From NCBI GenBank assembly GCA_963169105.1, contig OY720639.1, forward strand, positions 54,727,848-54,791,847: 64,000 nucleotides of DNA. Reading direction: 5' to 3'. Positions within the stretch are counted from its first letter, which is position 1. The number at the start of each line of letters is the position of its first letter. Shown here in pieces: positions 23,986 to 35,356 of this stretch. The position numbers and the translations under genes were made by a program. Under the pieces are notes generated by a model that made no database searches, was not told the origin of the DNA, and saw only the letters and a list, made by a program, of their open reading frames with translations. The stretch comes from Ceriagrion tenellum. Taxonomy: Eukaryota > Arthropoda > Insecta > Odonata > Coenagrionidae.

Positions 23986-24660
23986 ATCCGGGTTTAATAT
24001 CGGCAACATTGTGGGCAGGGGGCGCGTGGGCAGAATTCGCCCACACGTGTGGGTGGAGGGTCGTGGGGGAGAGTTGATGAGCCCGTCCCCGCTTGATTTG
24101 GTCGCTCGCATGGCGACCTGGGGTGATGTGATGAGAGGGCGGTGGGAGGGGGGGTGGAAGACTTCGGGAAATTGACGCGGGATTGATGTAGTGACAAGGT
24201 GGCGACGAGCAGTAGTTGTGAAGGGTTTGCGCGCGCTCTACACGTGTCATGTTGGGCGGGCGAGGCGCGGCGTGTCATTGGTGTAAAAGCACATTTATCC
24301 ATTGGGTCTGATGATCGAGGCTTTAGGGCGTCACCAGACGATAAACGATTAAACGGATGGAGTTCGATGCTGTATCTTTTTCATCTCACTCTCACCCATC
24401 CTCTGCCCCTCCCCCCTCCAACAAAGCGACAACACTTTGTAGTTTTCACGCTTCTCCCTTCTGCCTCATCTAACGCCCGAATTTCATCCTCTCCGCCGGT
24501 GCTGCTCATTTGTGGGCCCTTGAGAGAGATGAGAGGGAAATACGTTAATCTATACTGTCTCTCGTGCCTCTTCAATTTGCCCATCTGTTGGTATAGAGAG
24601 AGAAATTGGAATCGGATATGTCATTTCCAATCGAGTCCAGTGAGGCTCGTGTCAGCATTG
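23986..24660. other. CpG-rich block with ACACGTGT palindromes
   Basis: It is dense in CpG and GC-rich from 24000 to about 24340, then pyrimidine-rich to 24500. It has a 14-bp perfect palindrome CCCACACGTGTGGG (24040-24053), overlapped by the inverted pair GTGGGC...GCCCAC around a GAATTC (24026-24044). A second ACACGTGT lies near 24240. Frames of about 155 codons are open on both strands (23786-24250 minus, 24199-24669 plus) but show no motif. This is the best candidate in the window for a host promoter or CpG-type regulatory block. Confidence 0.4.
24040..24053. promoter_or_regulatory. 14-bp palindrome with CACGTG E-box core
   Basis: CCCACACGTGTGGG is a perfect palindrome centred on CACGTG, the site class bound by Myc/Max-, USF- and CLK/CYC-type bHLH dimers. 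A second ACACGTGT is about 200 bp downstream. Function is inferred only. Confidence 0.3.
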
Positions 24661-24944
24661 ACGATTTGAAAATTGTTTCATCTGGAAGAATTTTATAGTC
24701 AATCCTCTGTGAACGAAAGCATGGCTCTCATGCTTATCAGTCTTTTACTGAAAATACTTGAGGAATACGAAATAAAAATAAATCCCATTAGCGAGGAAAA
24801 AGTACAAATTTCGCAATTTATTTTTTAATATTGGCAACCTGACGGTTTTCAATCTAATGGTGTACTTTACGATGCTTGACTTTGATATACCCCATTGATG
24901 GTGAAACTTGCCGTTAAAAATATAATTTGGATTGATCGCGATTA

Positions 24945-25020
24945 GAACCTGCTTCTCTCAGTCACCAATCATGTGTCTCCATTTGAACTCAATACAAGTT
25001 TCTGAGTCGCACTGATTGAA
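24945..25020 (-). repeat. Possible tRNA-derived SINE fragment 3
   Basis: The minus strand reads TTGGTGACTGAGAGAAGCAG followed by GGTTCTAATCGCG. The second part resembles a B box and the first an anticodon stem-loop region. The A box is less clear. The call depends on box similarity alone. Confidence 0.35.
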
Positions 25021-28000
25021 AAAATAAGATTATAAATATAACATACCGCGTTTTGTGGATCCTTCTGGCATTGCGACAACGTGTATTCCATGACATGCAC
25101 TATATGATATTTCTGCGACTGTTATGGTGGTAGTAATTTGATAAATGTAAAGATATTGCAAGGGATGCATTTAGAGAAATTGAAAGAGTTATAAGAAGCA
25201 CCGTAAAGACCTTATGAGCACCATTTAGCGGTAAAATAGGCGGTCACAGAGAAACTGTCATCTACCCAGAAAATTCTGTTCAGACACGTTTCAAGTTTAA
25301 TATAATTTTGCAAATGGGTTAATTTTAGTGTTCTAATGAAACGATATTCGGAAGTTAGTGGAGGCTGAATTTCGTTGAAGTTTACAGGATATATATACTT
25401 GGCTTATGATAAAAGAGTATATATTTTGAATATCTAATAGAAATACTTGAGGAATTACAAATTTTAAAAAATCCGTTCACCCGAGTAAAAAAAAAAAATA
25501 CAGTGATTTTTCACTCTCTGTATTTCATTGATATTTCCATATTTCCAAGTTTTCCAATGTACAGAATTCCCATAGAAATGGCTACATATTCTAATCGTAG
25601 CGTGTTGTTAATTAAGTTTTAAGGCTAAATTTACATACCTTTTTTTTAGTAGAAGTGGTTATAATCTCCCTTCGTTATAGTGCGCCGGATGGAATGTATG
25701 TGAATGTTAACTATCGATAAATAAAGAGAATTCATCTCTAGTTATATAATTATAGAACCGTCGAATGGCATGCTTTCCCTACGCCCTTCGTTACGTCAAC
25801 GTTGCTTAGCTAACTTCATAAATATATTTTTAATACCCAGTGGATTATTTTTACCAACATTAAATCTGCAATTGATGTAATAAAACTGCTACAATGTCTC
25901 TTCTTGTTTATGGCTACTCTGCCAAGCTGAACCTTTGGTAAAGCTGTTTAACATGGGACGCGAGTGTGCCTTGAAATTTTAATATTCTGGCTGTGGCTAC
26001 CAATCTTTTATTCAACAAGCATTTAAGTGCCAAGCAACACAATTTACTACGTGACAGGTATAGCGAAAAGGTTACCCTTACCGTGAAGATTGGATTTTGT
26101 TCTTTTTATAATTGATTACATTATTGGGCTTTTCTTCCCTGAAATGATGATATTCCCGTAATATTATAATTCCAAGGTAAGTGAATATTACGGAAACAAG
26201 TAAATGCAATGAAGTGCGTTAGTCTATGCTGTGAACATTGCATTCAATGTTAAACATTACGGTAACATTATCTAGTTTCCTGCAGTGAATATTCTTAATT
26301 ATCGGAAATTTTCGCGGTGAGAAACTCGAAGATTATACGAAGATATATATATAAGAAGAAGAAGATAGATAAGAAGAAGAAGATGGCGAAACATTAAACA
26401 CCCCGCAATATCTACTATACCCACAGAATCCAACTACGAGAAGATTGAATTTCCAATAAATTCCCATTCTTTCAAAGGTGTTGGCTTCGTTACCTCCATC
26501 AGGCTTAAAAATAAGCAAAATTGGGGTTGAATATTTAAATTTTGAGCAAATCTCAACCTCAGCAAAATATAAGCTAAAAATCTAGGCTAGTACCTACTAA
26601 TAGAAAAGTGTCGGGACAGCTAGAATAATGCTTGAGTAAAAGGTTCCGCCAATGTATACTTATATCAGAGTGTGTTTCTTTACACTTGGTTTACTCATGG
26701 TCCATCTCCTAAATCGCGTCGGTGTCTAACGTCGAATGGCTTTCTCCGAGCCGCATTCTCCTATTTCCTGGCCAGTGTGGGTGTAAAGGCCCGTAATAAA
26801 ACTAAGGTTTAAGGTGAGGCCGTTTTCCCCGCAAGCGGCTTTTACTATCTAGTGTGATAGTCATCGTGACTTATGACACCCCTTTCAGGGCTGGAATTGT
26901 AGCAAACTTCAGTTCAAATAAAATATTCATCTTTTCCTCAGAAGAGGTAGAAATCCTCAGAGAGAGGTGGCCCATAAATTAAAACGACAATAACATCACC
27001 CAAACCGACGTGGGATAAAAATGACGGTGGTAATGTATAGTTTATTCCAAGACTCTCGAGATTATTTGAACTAAAGTTATTACATTCACCTCATCAATCT
27101 CTTAGATGGAATCTAAGACCTGGAGATATATTGATTCGCATTTAATATTTAATCCAGCGTATTTGCGGTTCTTAATTCGTAGTAATCGGCTGAAAGCGGC
27201 AAATTTTGAAGAAGCCTGCAAAAAATTTTAAGTGTTCAAGGTTTAAACTAAAGCATGATGTCTGTGAATTATTTTCAAGGATTAGGCCTGTTTTGAGAAG
27301 ACCTAGATTGCCTTATTCTGTTATACATTTATATAATATAATGATTTTCCCCGAATTTGTGCTTAAAAAGATTATTTGTTAAGCTCAAATCGCCATTATC
27401 TCAGAAGAAGGATAAATAAAGGAGAACTTAGAATAACCACGAAAGTAATAACCTATTATATTAATTTTTTTATGTTGCGTTATGTCTCACAGATGATTTG
27501 TTTGCTGTGTTCTGGTGCCAAAACATTTAACCAATTTCTTAATTATGGCTGCTATAGCCACTGCCCTCTGTTCGTCTACTCATCGCAATTCTATATAAGG
27601 CTAAGTTTGCATGTGGAAATATTATCTTGTATGCTCCGAGGCACTACTCATCACTAATCCTAAATTATACTAGGTAATTTCAAAATAGATAATTCATTTT
27701 TCAGGTTTTTTTTAAGTTCTCTCCCTATAAGAATGGTATTTGTTTCGCAGACTTCAAAAGCCTCCGGCGTTTTGGAATAATCAGTTCTCATAAGAAAGTT
27801 TGATTTAATTCTCCAGGACATTCTTTTGGGAAAGACTCCAAAACTTTCTCCGAGGAAAACTTCATTTTCAAAAACCTCGCTGTGAAATGTGGCTGTCTTT
27901 TACGATTTTTCTATTTCTTTATGAAAGCCTCTAGCTCTACAACATTTTGTACCTCATCCCATTAAAAGTTCCTTTTATCAATGAAATCTTTTCTTCTAAC

Positions 28001-29060
28001 TCTTGCCTGGTAAAGTTAATAAGAAGAATAAATTGACATCATTAATATCGCCATTATATTTGATGATAATAATATTTAAAAGAGCCAAGGCATTTATATA
28101 CCGCGGTTTCTTTTAAGAACCTCATCTGGAGGATTATTTTTTATGGAATATAATTTTTTCAACATCAGACACCTCTCTGACCTGCCTCTTTTAGATAGTC
28201 ATCTTAGTCACACTGCTGCGCTATTCTCGGGATTATGTTATAAGTTGTTTTTAAATTTCATCACATTTCGCTTGAACTGTCAAACAATAAGCCAAAATAA
28301 AACCCTTTAGGGCATGAAGTTGGAATGAGCTCTTCCACCAGCATAAAATCTTGTATTTTTGTTAAAAAAATGGAACGAGAAGTTCCTTCCTTACAAAAAA
28401 TAAAAATGGAATTGCTTTGATTCCTTCAAATCCTCATCCACAAAATTTTTATGGATCGCTTGCTTGGTCAGTGTTCGTAAAATAAGTAGTGTTTCATATT
28501 TTAATTCGTAAATTCCTAAAAATTTATGATTTAAGGCATTATATGGAGAATAAACCTCATATTATCATTAAATTTATATTCTTCCGAGCTCTTCTATTTT
28601 AAAAAGCTTAAATCATCATAGAACCTCATGACATTAATATGAAAATTATAAGCTCCTTTACCTTCTATCCTGCTATCGTGAACCATCCTCATGAAAACCA
28701 ATGCTGGACGCTGTACTTGGAAAACATTTTGCTCAAATTTATTTAATTTTTTACCCAAAGTTTTCATTAATTTCACTCGTTTTTTCACTCATAGCGAAAA
28801 TTTGCTGACATTTGACATTTGAGTTATAAGACAATTGAGACAAAGCAATGACTTTAATGGACTGGAATACGCTTATTATCAAGAACAAATGTTCACATAC
28901 TGACGGCAATGGTGTACATTGTCTGAAGTCTGAACAGCATCAGGTTCAGGGAAAAAAGGGGAAGAAAATAAAATGTATTGTTATCAAAAATTGTTCAAGG
29001 TGTAATGGGCCGAGAGTGTTTGCGATGGAGAAGTAAATAGTAGAAAAGGGGAAGGGGAAG
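25021..29060. other. AT-rich stretch, only a microsatellite seen
   Basis: Poly(A) near 25489 and the AAG microsatellite at 26353 are the only structures recognised. 26690-26900 is slightly GC-richer but carries no open frame or known motif. Frames at 27376-27657 and 28594-28788 (minus) are not supported as genes. Confidence 0.45.
26353..26386 (+). repeat. Microsatellite, (AAG)n with GATAGAT interruption
   Basis: Two tandem copies of an 18-bp unit, AAGAAGAAGAAGATAGAT, the second ending in ATGG, preceded by a short (AT)n run. Confidence 0.85.
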
Positions 29061-29063
29061 AAG

Positions 29064-29101
29064 CCCCCTATATAGATATATATCCCCCTATAGATATATC
29101 T
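29064..29101 (+). repeat. Short tandem repeat, about 19 bp x 2
   Basis: CCCCCTATATAGATATATAT is followed at once by CCCCCTATAGATATATCTC. A simple local duplication. Confidence 0.7.
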
Positions 29102-29454
29102 CGGAGAAGGAGAGAGACAATTATTGGGTATATATTGTGAAGACAAATCCCCTTGAATACGACAATAGAAGGGGGAAAAAATGGAAAAATAACATAGGTA
29201 ATCGAAGAATTGAGTATATCTAGCAAATTGTTTAGGTCATCAGAATGAAGAAATATGAATGAGTGAAGCGGTTGTGTAATGAAAGAGCATAGTGGACACT
29301 TAGTGCAAAACTGACCTTTGAATGGATGATCTTCGACTATGATGAGGTGTAATGAGATTGGATTCGAGGGACATATTTTCAACAATTGAACACAGCATTA
29401 ACTTCGATTCTTGCCTAATGCATGTCCCTCGAAATAACACTTAGCGATGGATTT

Positions 29455-29530
29455 GTCTTTGGCGTTAAGGCAGAATTCCTAACCCACAATCGGTATCGTG
29501 GTTTTGAGCCGAGTATCTACTAACAAGTTA
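29455..29530 (+). repeat. Possible tRNA-like head (degenerate)
   Basis: TTGGCGTTAAGGCAG resembles an A box and GTGGTTTTGAGCC, about 35 bp later, a worn B box. Both match only partly, so this is tentative. Confidence 0.25.
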
Positions 29531-30424
29531 GACTTGATCTCAAATCGCTTATAATCTTGCGAAAAATTGTTCAAGTTTCGTTTACCTAAATTTTTTAAAT
29601 CCTTAATTGTATAATTCAAGATGAGATCATATAGTAAATATAAATTTAAAAAACTGGATACCTTAATGAAGGATTGATAAATTTATAAATAATATGATTT
29701 ATAAGGAAAGGAATTCAGGGGATGTAGAAATATTTTTATGGCAATATGTCAGAATTCATTTTATTTTCTGAAAGATAAACTTTTTATCAGATGAAAGGGA
29801 TCACGTTCTGCAAAAGGCTTTTTTGCATGCGATGCTGTTGAAGCAGAACAAGTTACCTACTTACTGCCGTCTTAGTGCCTAATAAGACTGCAACTCGTTA
29901 CAACGATCACGATTATAATTAGGGGATTATTATGCATATCAGTCAGTTGAGAGAGAAGTACTATGGATGACATTGAATACACAAACGGATTTATATGAAA
30001 ATGTTGCTGTTTTTATAATAATCAGATTATAAAGCTATCTAATCACAAAGTAATATGGTAAAAAATTAGCCGACGCATCAGCTGAAGGTTGATTGAAAGA
30101 AAGCGGTTTTTCGAAATGTCAAACAGATTTTGGGGTGATAAAAGTATTTTTTATTTCCATCGGATTACTTGGTTTAAGTTTCAGAGTGAAATCGATGAAA
30201 TTATTGTGAATATAATCATTTGTTCAATATGTGTATCATAAAGCTGAAAGGAACGTGAAAGAAATTGTGTAGTATGCAAAAAAGAATTTTTAAGTAAGTT
30301 GGTCTCCTCCATTAACGGATGTAATGTAGTTAGAATTATTTAAATTACTCAACCACAGTGTTGGAGCGATAATTTTGAAACACTGCCGATGTTTTTAAAT
30401 GCCAGCTAGTAATTAGTGACCTGA

Positions 30425-30575
30425 CTCTGACATATGACAAATAATTGACTATAAATTCATCCCAGTTCATTACTCTATCCTATGCCCTATTCCCTCCCCA
30501 TCACGGCTGGTGCACCAACACTCCCTGCCACATGCCTCAGCTCGAAGGCTCGAAGGGTAGTACGTAAATGTTGTG
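30425..30575 (+). mobile_element. CR1/L2-like retrotransposon 3' UTR, copy 5 (short)
   Basis: CACGGCTGGTGCACCAACAC, CTCCCTGCCACATGCC and GGGTAGTACGTAAATG match in order the 3' UTR of copies 1 and 2 (CGGCTGGCGTCCTAATACC, CCCCTGCTACACTCCC, GGGTAGTATGTAGATG). No coding portion remains. Confidence 0.55.
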
Positions 30576-30744
30576 GGTTTTGCGTCATTTATGCTACACA
30601 GTGAATTTTCTGTTACAAGGAATTTTCTTTGAGTGCTTATCTGAATGTTGGACAGTGGTCATATAATTATTAATCGCCATTAAGGCGCATGTTTCAAATT
30701 TGAGAACCTCCCGAATTTAATTTTGTGTTTTTTTCTCTTTACAG

Positions 30745-30891
30745 GTAATCACCCAGGAAAGTCAACCGAGTGGAATTTTTTCTGTGTGTTTGGTAGTGAA
30801 GTGGTTGATGGCGCTTCACTTGGTGTGCTGCAAAACGATTACTGGCGGGAATGACTCCGGGAAAGAAGCGGGCGACTCTGTGCGATCCTGG
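30745..30891 (+). CDS. Candidate internal exon, 147 bp, function unknown
   Basis: A 3' splice-site-like pyrimidine tract TTTTTTTCTCTTTACAG ends at 30744, and a strong donor CTGG|GTGAGTGAG begins at 30892. The 147 bp between are a multiple of three and open in frame 1: VITQESQPSGIFSVCLVV, then KWLMALHLVCCKTITGGN, DSGKEAGDSVRSW. Reading past the donor hits a stop within three codons (V-S-E-stop), as expected if the intron starts there. The protein is not recognised; it has one hydrophobic stretch near residues 11-31. It sits at the head of a CpG-rich kilobase. A frame on the opposite strand (30739-31077) is also open, which weakens the case. It could equally be part of a 5' UTR or chance. Confidence 0.25.
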
Positions 30892-31660
30892 GTGAGTGAG
30901 TAGTCGTAAAAAAAGCCGGTTGTACCATCTGGGGCTCACGGATCCGGAGCACGCTCCAAGAGAGAGAGAGAATGGGAGGAAGAGAATCCTCAAAGGGGTG
31001 TGCTGCTTCTCATTTCCGAAATAAATTTCTAATAAAAAAAGGAGGAAAGCGGAATGTATGAGAGACGAGAGACGCAATGGTTATTTCATAGGCGCACTCA
31101 GTAGTTAATACCTCTCCAAGGGATGCTGAGATGCTTCGTCTTCCTTTATTACGATGCGAGTGGCTGTGTTAAGTGCGTCTCCTTTATTGCGCTCGGCAGG
31201 TAAAGGGGAAATACTTTCTGTACGCCTGCGAAGAGGCGACGTGTATATATATGTGACGACTCTCGTCGCGGTGTGAGGAAAGATAATGCATAGGCGAGAG
31301 AATGAAGAGAGGGATGGAGAACTCCTGGAATGTGCATGATGTCCAATGTATTGACGGCTGAAATGAACGAAATTTCTCGCTTTTCGGGTTTGAATTAAAG
31401 AAATAAAAACTGTTTCAATAAGTTTGCAAAAATGTACCTGAAATATATTGTATAGTGGTGGGAAACAGGGTGGCATAAGCGTTGAGAACCGTCTTCAGTG
31501 AATGGGTTCGTTGCCTACGAACTGGCTCCTCCAGTGAGGGATGGGTGGTGTCAGTATTTGACTGCCGGCGTTTTCTAGGTGACAAGCCTTCATTGCCAAA
31601 TTCTAAAATATTCAATCTGTGATGCTCTTCAACTTTATTGCTCTTCATTCAATTGCTTAC
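30892..31660. other. CpG-rich block downstream of candidate exon
   Basis: Frequent CpG (around 31090-31350 and 31480-31580), a short (GA)n at 30960-30971, and frames of 65-123 codons open on the minus strand. No protein motif is visible. It is compatible with a promoter-proximal or non-coding exon region. Confidence 0.3.
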
Positions 31661-32519
31661 TTCGGATGCTCTGATGCGTTGTGAGCATTGTCAGCGTTTT
31701 TTCATTCAATTTTGATTGGGCCGTAAACATTGTCATGATACGTTTTTATGATACTTTATCTACTTGTCGAGTTGAATGCTATTGCTAGCAGTGGTTGGCA
31801 ATAGCGTGTTGGCAGCCTAGTCTACCTTGCGCAATCTCTCCCCCTCGCTCCTTAGCCGACCCCTTCCTCATATCTTCCGATATTTTATGTCCATCTCTGC
31901 GCATGTGTGCCACCAGTTTTGCCACCAATCTACGGTCATGCTCAAACTATTAATGAATCGGAGTTTGAAGTACCTACGCAGGACATTGGGCGAGAGGGAA
32001 AGGCAAAGAGAAAATTAAATTCTAATTTACTTTTCACTTTACATAAAAAAGGTTGAATAAAAAATAATGGTCGACAGTATTTTTTGTAATTTTTTATATT
32101 TGCAAACAGCTATCTGTTTTCTTGAAAACAAAATTTGAGTATTTCGTGCTCATTGATTTTCAAATGGGGATGTGCGACGATGGATGTCTCAAATTAAGGA
32201 AAGGTCGTAAATAAGGGGGAAAGAGATATTCTGGATTTAGTTTTTGTAACTAGCAATATATATTTAAGTGTGTTGAAACTTTTAATAATTTTCCTCGGTT
32301 GACTTGTGTGAACTGCAGTAAAACTTTTCTATCAATTGGCCTTTTTTCGGAATTTCTTCTTCCGCTTCTCTTTAGCGCCCGAATCATCGATACAAATACA
32401 TTTAGCTGTAGGGCATCAAGTGGGAAATAAATCTGTTCTGTCTAATTTACTCGATAGCGCAGCATGAAAAAGTAGATTAGCAATAGACTTGAAGTCAAAC
32501 AATGTTATAAAATTACACA
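31661..32519. other. Nothing recognised
   Basis: AT-rich DNA without open frames above 63 codons or identifiable repeats. Confidence 0.45.
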
Positions 32520-32640
32520 ACCCCGGCTCTGATAGCGGTGTGTTTAAGTTTTTCTGTCGAACACACAGAGTGTCAATGGTTCAAGTTCAGCTTTGGTTGC
32601 TCTTGCGAGGCACATATTTGTGAAAGATGGTTTCTAAAGG
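32520..32640 (+). repeat. tRNA-derived SINE-like fragment 4
   Basis: GCTCTGATAGCGGTGTGTTT resembles an A-box region, and AATGGTTCAAGTTCAGC, about 45 bp later, carries a good B box (GGTTCAAGTTC). Between them GTCGAACACACAGAGTGTC is typical of the anticodon-to-variable region of SINE heads. It is followed by a unique body, with no clear 3' end. Confidence 0.45.
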
Positions 32641-32924
32641 ATATCCCTTATTTTGACTTTAAATGTCCGTCGTAACCTCTCATTCCTCGGAGATGTCATT
32701 GGGATTGCAATGTTTTTACAACGGGTTTCAACCATTGTTAGTTTTGACTCGTGGTAATATGACCTATGCTCCAATATCCATTACCAACAATATGACTTGC
32801 GCTGCTGAGTTGCGCTCTTATTTATTTAGGAATGAGTAGAAATGAATGAATCTGGGTTAGATATTATGGCACATAAGGAAACACGAAATTATGGAGCTTG
32901 ATTGTTTGATCATGTTGAGAGAAT

Positions 32925-33165
32925 TCTTGAGAGTCTACCATTAAAACGGAGTACATATAGAGGAATTAATGCTCTAAGCGGGAGAGGTAGGCCTAGGAAG
33001 TCATGGATAAATGTGATGGAAGATGCGATGAAGTAGAGAAATGTCAGAAGTCTCTAGGACAAAATAGCGTGTATAAAGCAGTGCATGAATGTAAATAAAG
33101 CAAGAGAGATGTGCAAGAGTATGGCAGCATGGTAAAGAGTGTGCGAGGATAGAGAGCCGTGAATC
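32925..33165 (+). mobile_element. C-terminal relic of an RTE-like retrotransposon
   Basis: The plus strand translates to GRGRPRKSWINVMEDAMK, then RNV, CIKQCMNVNKAREMCKSM and AAW near 32982-33150, with stops at several places. The G-R-G-R-P-x-x-S/T-W motif followed by 40-50 residues and a final W is the usual end of RTE/R-type ORF2 proteins found across arthropod genomes. It is 5'-truncated and dead. Flanking AT-rich DNA shows no clear poly(A) or target duplication. Confidence 0.6.
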
Positions 33166-33858
33166 TTCAATCAAAGCTAGTTTTTTATACTAAACACCGC
33201 ATAATAAGCTCTTTTAACACGAGAGTCTAGACTTAGCCACTCCATTGAACGCCAGTGGGGCGTCAGTGTGACTCCACCTAAAAGAAAGATTTTATCCGAA
33301 TAAAAATTTATCTGATCTGAGTTTAAGTATTTTATGCACACATTTGTTCAATCCTATGATATCATACACTTTCATCAGTCATTGACGACAAGCAGCATTA
33401 ATTAAACCTCTTGAGCATGCCAAATTGACTATTTCTTAGACTGCTACCCGTTTACTTCTTGCCAATGTCGATACATGAAAATGATTTACTCTAATGATGA
33501 TAATTCGGCTACTTTAACTATAGAAAAGTAACTGTAGCAGAAGTTTACGTTTATTAGGTTGACTGTTCGCCTCTTAACAGTCCGATTTTCACCCCTCTCA
33601 TATTTCTTGTCCCCCTAACATTGTTTCACCTCACGACAGCGACTGGAGACGGAATTTGACGGATCGAGGAGGAAGAGGGAGTCGGAGTGAGAATGAAGCA
33701 GTGTGGCGACTTTGAAATGATGATCATACATTGAAAATATTTCTCCAAGATAACGTATAGCAATTTTTAGCACTCAAGAGTTGTAATCACCTTCTTTCAA
33801 AACATTAGAATGACGGAGTAAGTTGACGCCTCTCGGGCGACGTAGGTGAATCTGTAAG
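33166..33858. other. Nothing recognised
   Basis: AT-rich with a purine-rich patch around 33630-33710. No open frame or repeat is supported. Confidence 0.4.
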
Positions 33859-34419
33859 TAAGGGGTCTTGCATAAAATACGATACCAACTTACGGGGGAG
33901 CGGGTAGACTAAAATCCTTCAACGGGCAACGACGGGGCGTGGGGTTCTCACTCCCCCTCGTAGTAACGTAGTAAAGTAACGCAGCTGTCGCAATGCAGCC
34001 CTTTCAAGAGTCTTTCAACCAAAGAACTGAAATCCATGATATTGGCTCGTGGAGGGATAAGAGAACATTGTTTATTGAGGATCGTTAGAAATTCTAGTTT
34101 TTTTTTAAATTTGTAATATGTGATTCATAGTTTATTTTTAGAATTTAAAAATGAATGTAACTTGTTACTATTGCGATTACATAGTTCTATTATATATAGT
34201 TCGGCTACTTTATTTGTCTTATTTCAACCTATCCCTGAAAATAAACTCACTCAATAATTGAGAATATATTTTTGAATTGAATGTTTCATTTGTAGAGACA
34301 ACGTTACATGTCCGAGGGCTGGGGGTAGGGGTTGGGAAAAATACTACGGCTGTCAACGAAAGGGGGAGGGGGTAAAATAATCACCAAAAATGGTAATGTA
34401 GTTTATGCACGACCCCTAA
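33859..34419. mobile_element. MITE with about 26-bp TIRs and TAA duplications
   Basis: The left end at 33862 reads GGGGTCTTGCATAAAATAC and continues GATACCA. The right end, read inward from 34416 on the minus strand, is GGGGTCGTGCATAAACTAC and continues ATTACCA: about 22 of 26 positions match. Both ends are flanked by the trinucleotide TAA (33859-33861 and 34417-34419). A 3-bp TWA target duplication and TIRs starting with G-runs are characteristic of the PIF/Harbinger superfamily (ISL2EU-like elements are an alternative). The 555-bp element has no transposase frame, so it is non-autonomous. It contains GGGGGAGCGGG (about 33894) and GGGGGAGGGGGT (about 34361) near its ends in direct orientation. 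Confidence 0.7.
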
Positions 34420-35149
34420 CTTGGATATTTTGAAACTTAGTGGGCTCAACACTTTACATAGTATACTAGCGGAAGGTACCCGTTGAAATTAAAAACTTTG
34501 AACCTATTATATAAGGAAACCTGACTGACAAAGCTTGAAGAATACTGTCAGCGTGGTCATTTGAGGAGCTCGTAACCCATCTTGTACATTGTGTTCGTTG
34601 TATTAGAGACGCTGACACCAGTGTATTTATGTGTATAGTTTACTACGTAGTGTTATCTCATATGCGCGCAGTGCCTCTATGAGAGATAATTTGAAAATAT
34701 ATATTGAGGAGTATATTTTTTGTAAGTATACATAAAACTTATCGATTACCCCCCAAAGTAATCTATAATGGGGCCCTTGGGATTCCTTGCCCTTATTATA
34801 CAGATTTTATTTCTATGCACTATCTTGGGCCTATTGGCCATGAGCTACCACATTTATATGCGCTATCTGCAGGTTAATTTTATATTTAAATGGTAGAGGC
34901 GCAAATATCCTTTGAAAATCAAATCTTTGACTGTCAAGTAAATATGATATTTTTGATTTCAAAGAAAAATGTGAGATTTTTTAGCCAAAATATAATTTTC
35001 AGTCAAATACGAAGGAAGAAAGAAAATCAGTTGAAATATTAGAAACTTCCTTTATTTAGACATACGATAAAGAAACCCCAGCCCTCTATCTTGAGTAAAA
35101 ATACTGTTGAAAAGTAAAAAATGAAACTACTGCTCCGAGCCCAATGCTT
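34420..35149. other. Nothing recognised
   Basis: AT-rich, no open frames of note. 35040-35150 may belong to the element whose tail follows, but I cannot show it. Confidence 0.4.
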
Positions 35150-35356
35150 AGCATGGACTACCATGGCCCTACAGGGGGGTTCTTGAAGGTCCTAAAGGGT
35201 TCTAAGGGCATTTTAAAATAGCCTATTTTATGACCAAACATATTTTCTATCTATATGCCAAATTTCATCATAATCGGTCCAGTAGTTTTTGCGTGATGGA
35301 ACAACAGACAGACAATCAGACACCATTACATTTTTATCTATTATTAGTATTAGATT
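35150..35356 (+). mobile_element. RTE-like retrotransposon 3' tail
   Basis: TGCCAAATTTCATCATAATC, then GGTCCAGTAGTTTTTGCGTG and AACAGACAGACAATCAGAC form the stereotyped 3' tail seen on RTE-clade elements in many invertebrates (consensus-like CAAATTTCATxxxAATCGGTxCAGxxGTTT...ACAGACAGACAGAC). Upstream lies a CC-rich patch (GGCCCTACAGGGGGGTTC) that often precedes this tail. It ends in AT-rich (ATTAGTATTAGA) sequence. No RT remains. Confidence 0.65.

Noticed and set aside
23786..24669. About 155-codon frames on both strands as genes
   Set aside because: They lie in CpG/C-rich DNA where stop codons are rare, overlap each other, and show no domain, start context or splice sites.
29041..29385. Pair of minus-strand hydrophobic frames as a membrane protein
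   Set aside because: The Ile/Phe/Pro-rich translation comes from a short tandem repeat and purine-rich complement. No start or splice context.
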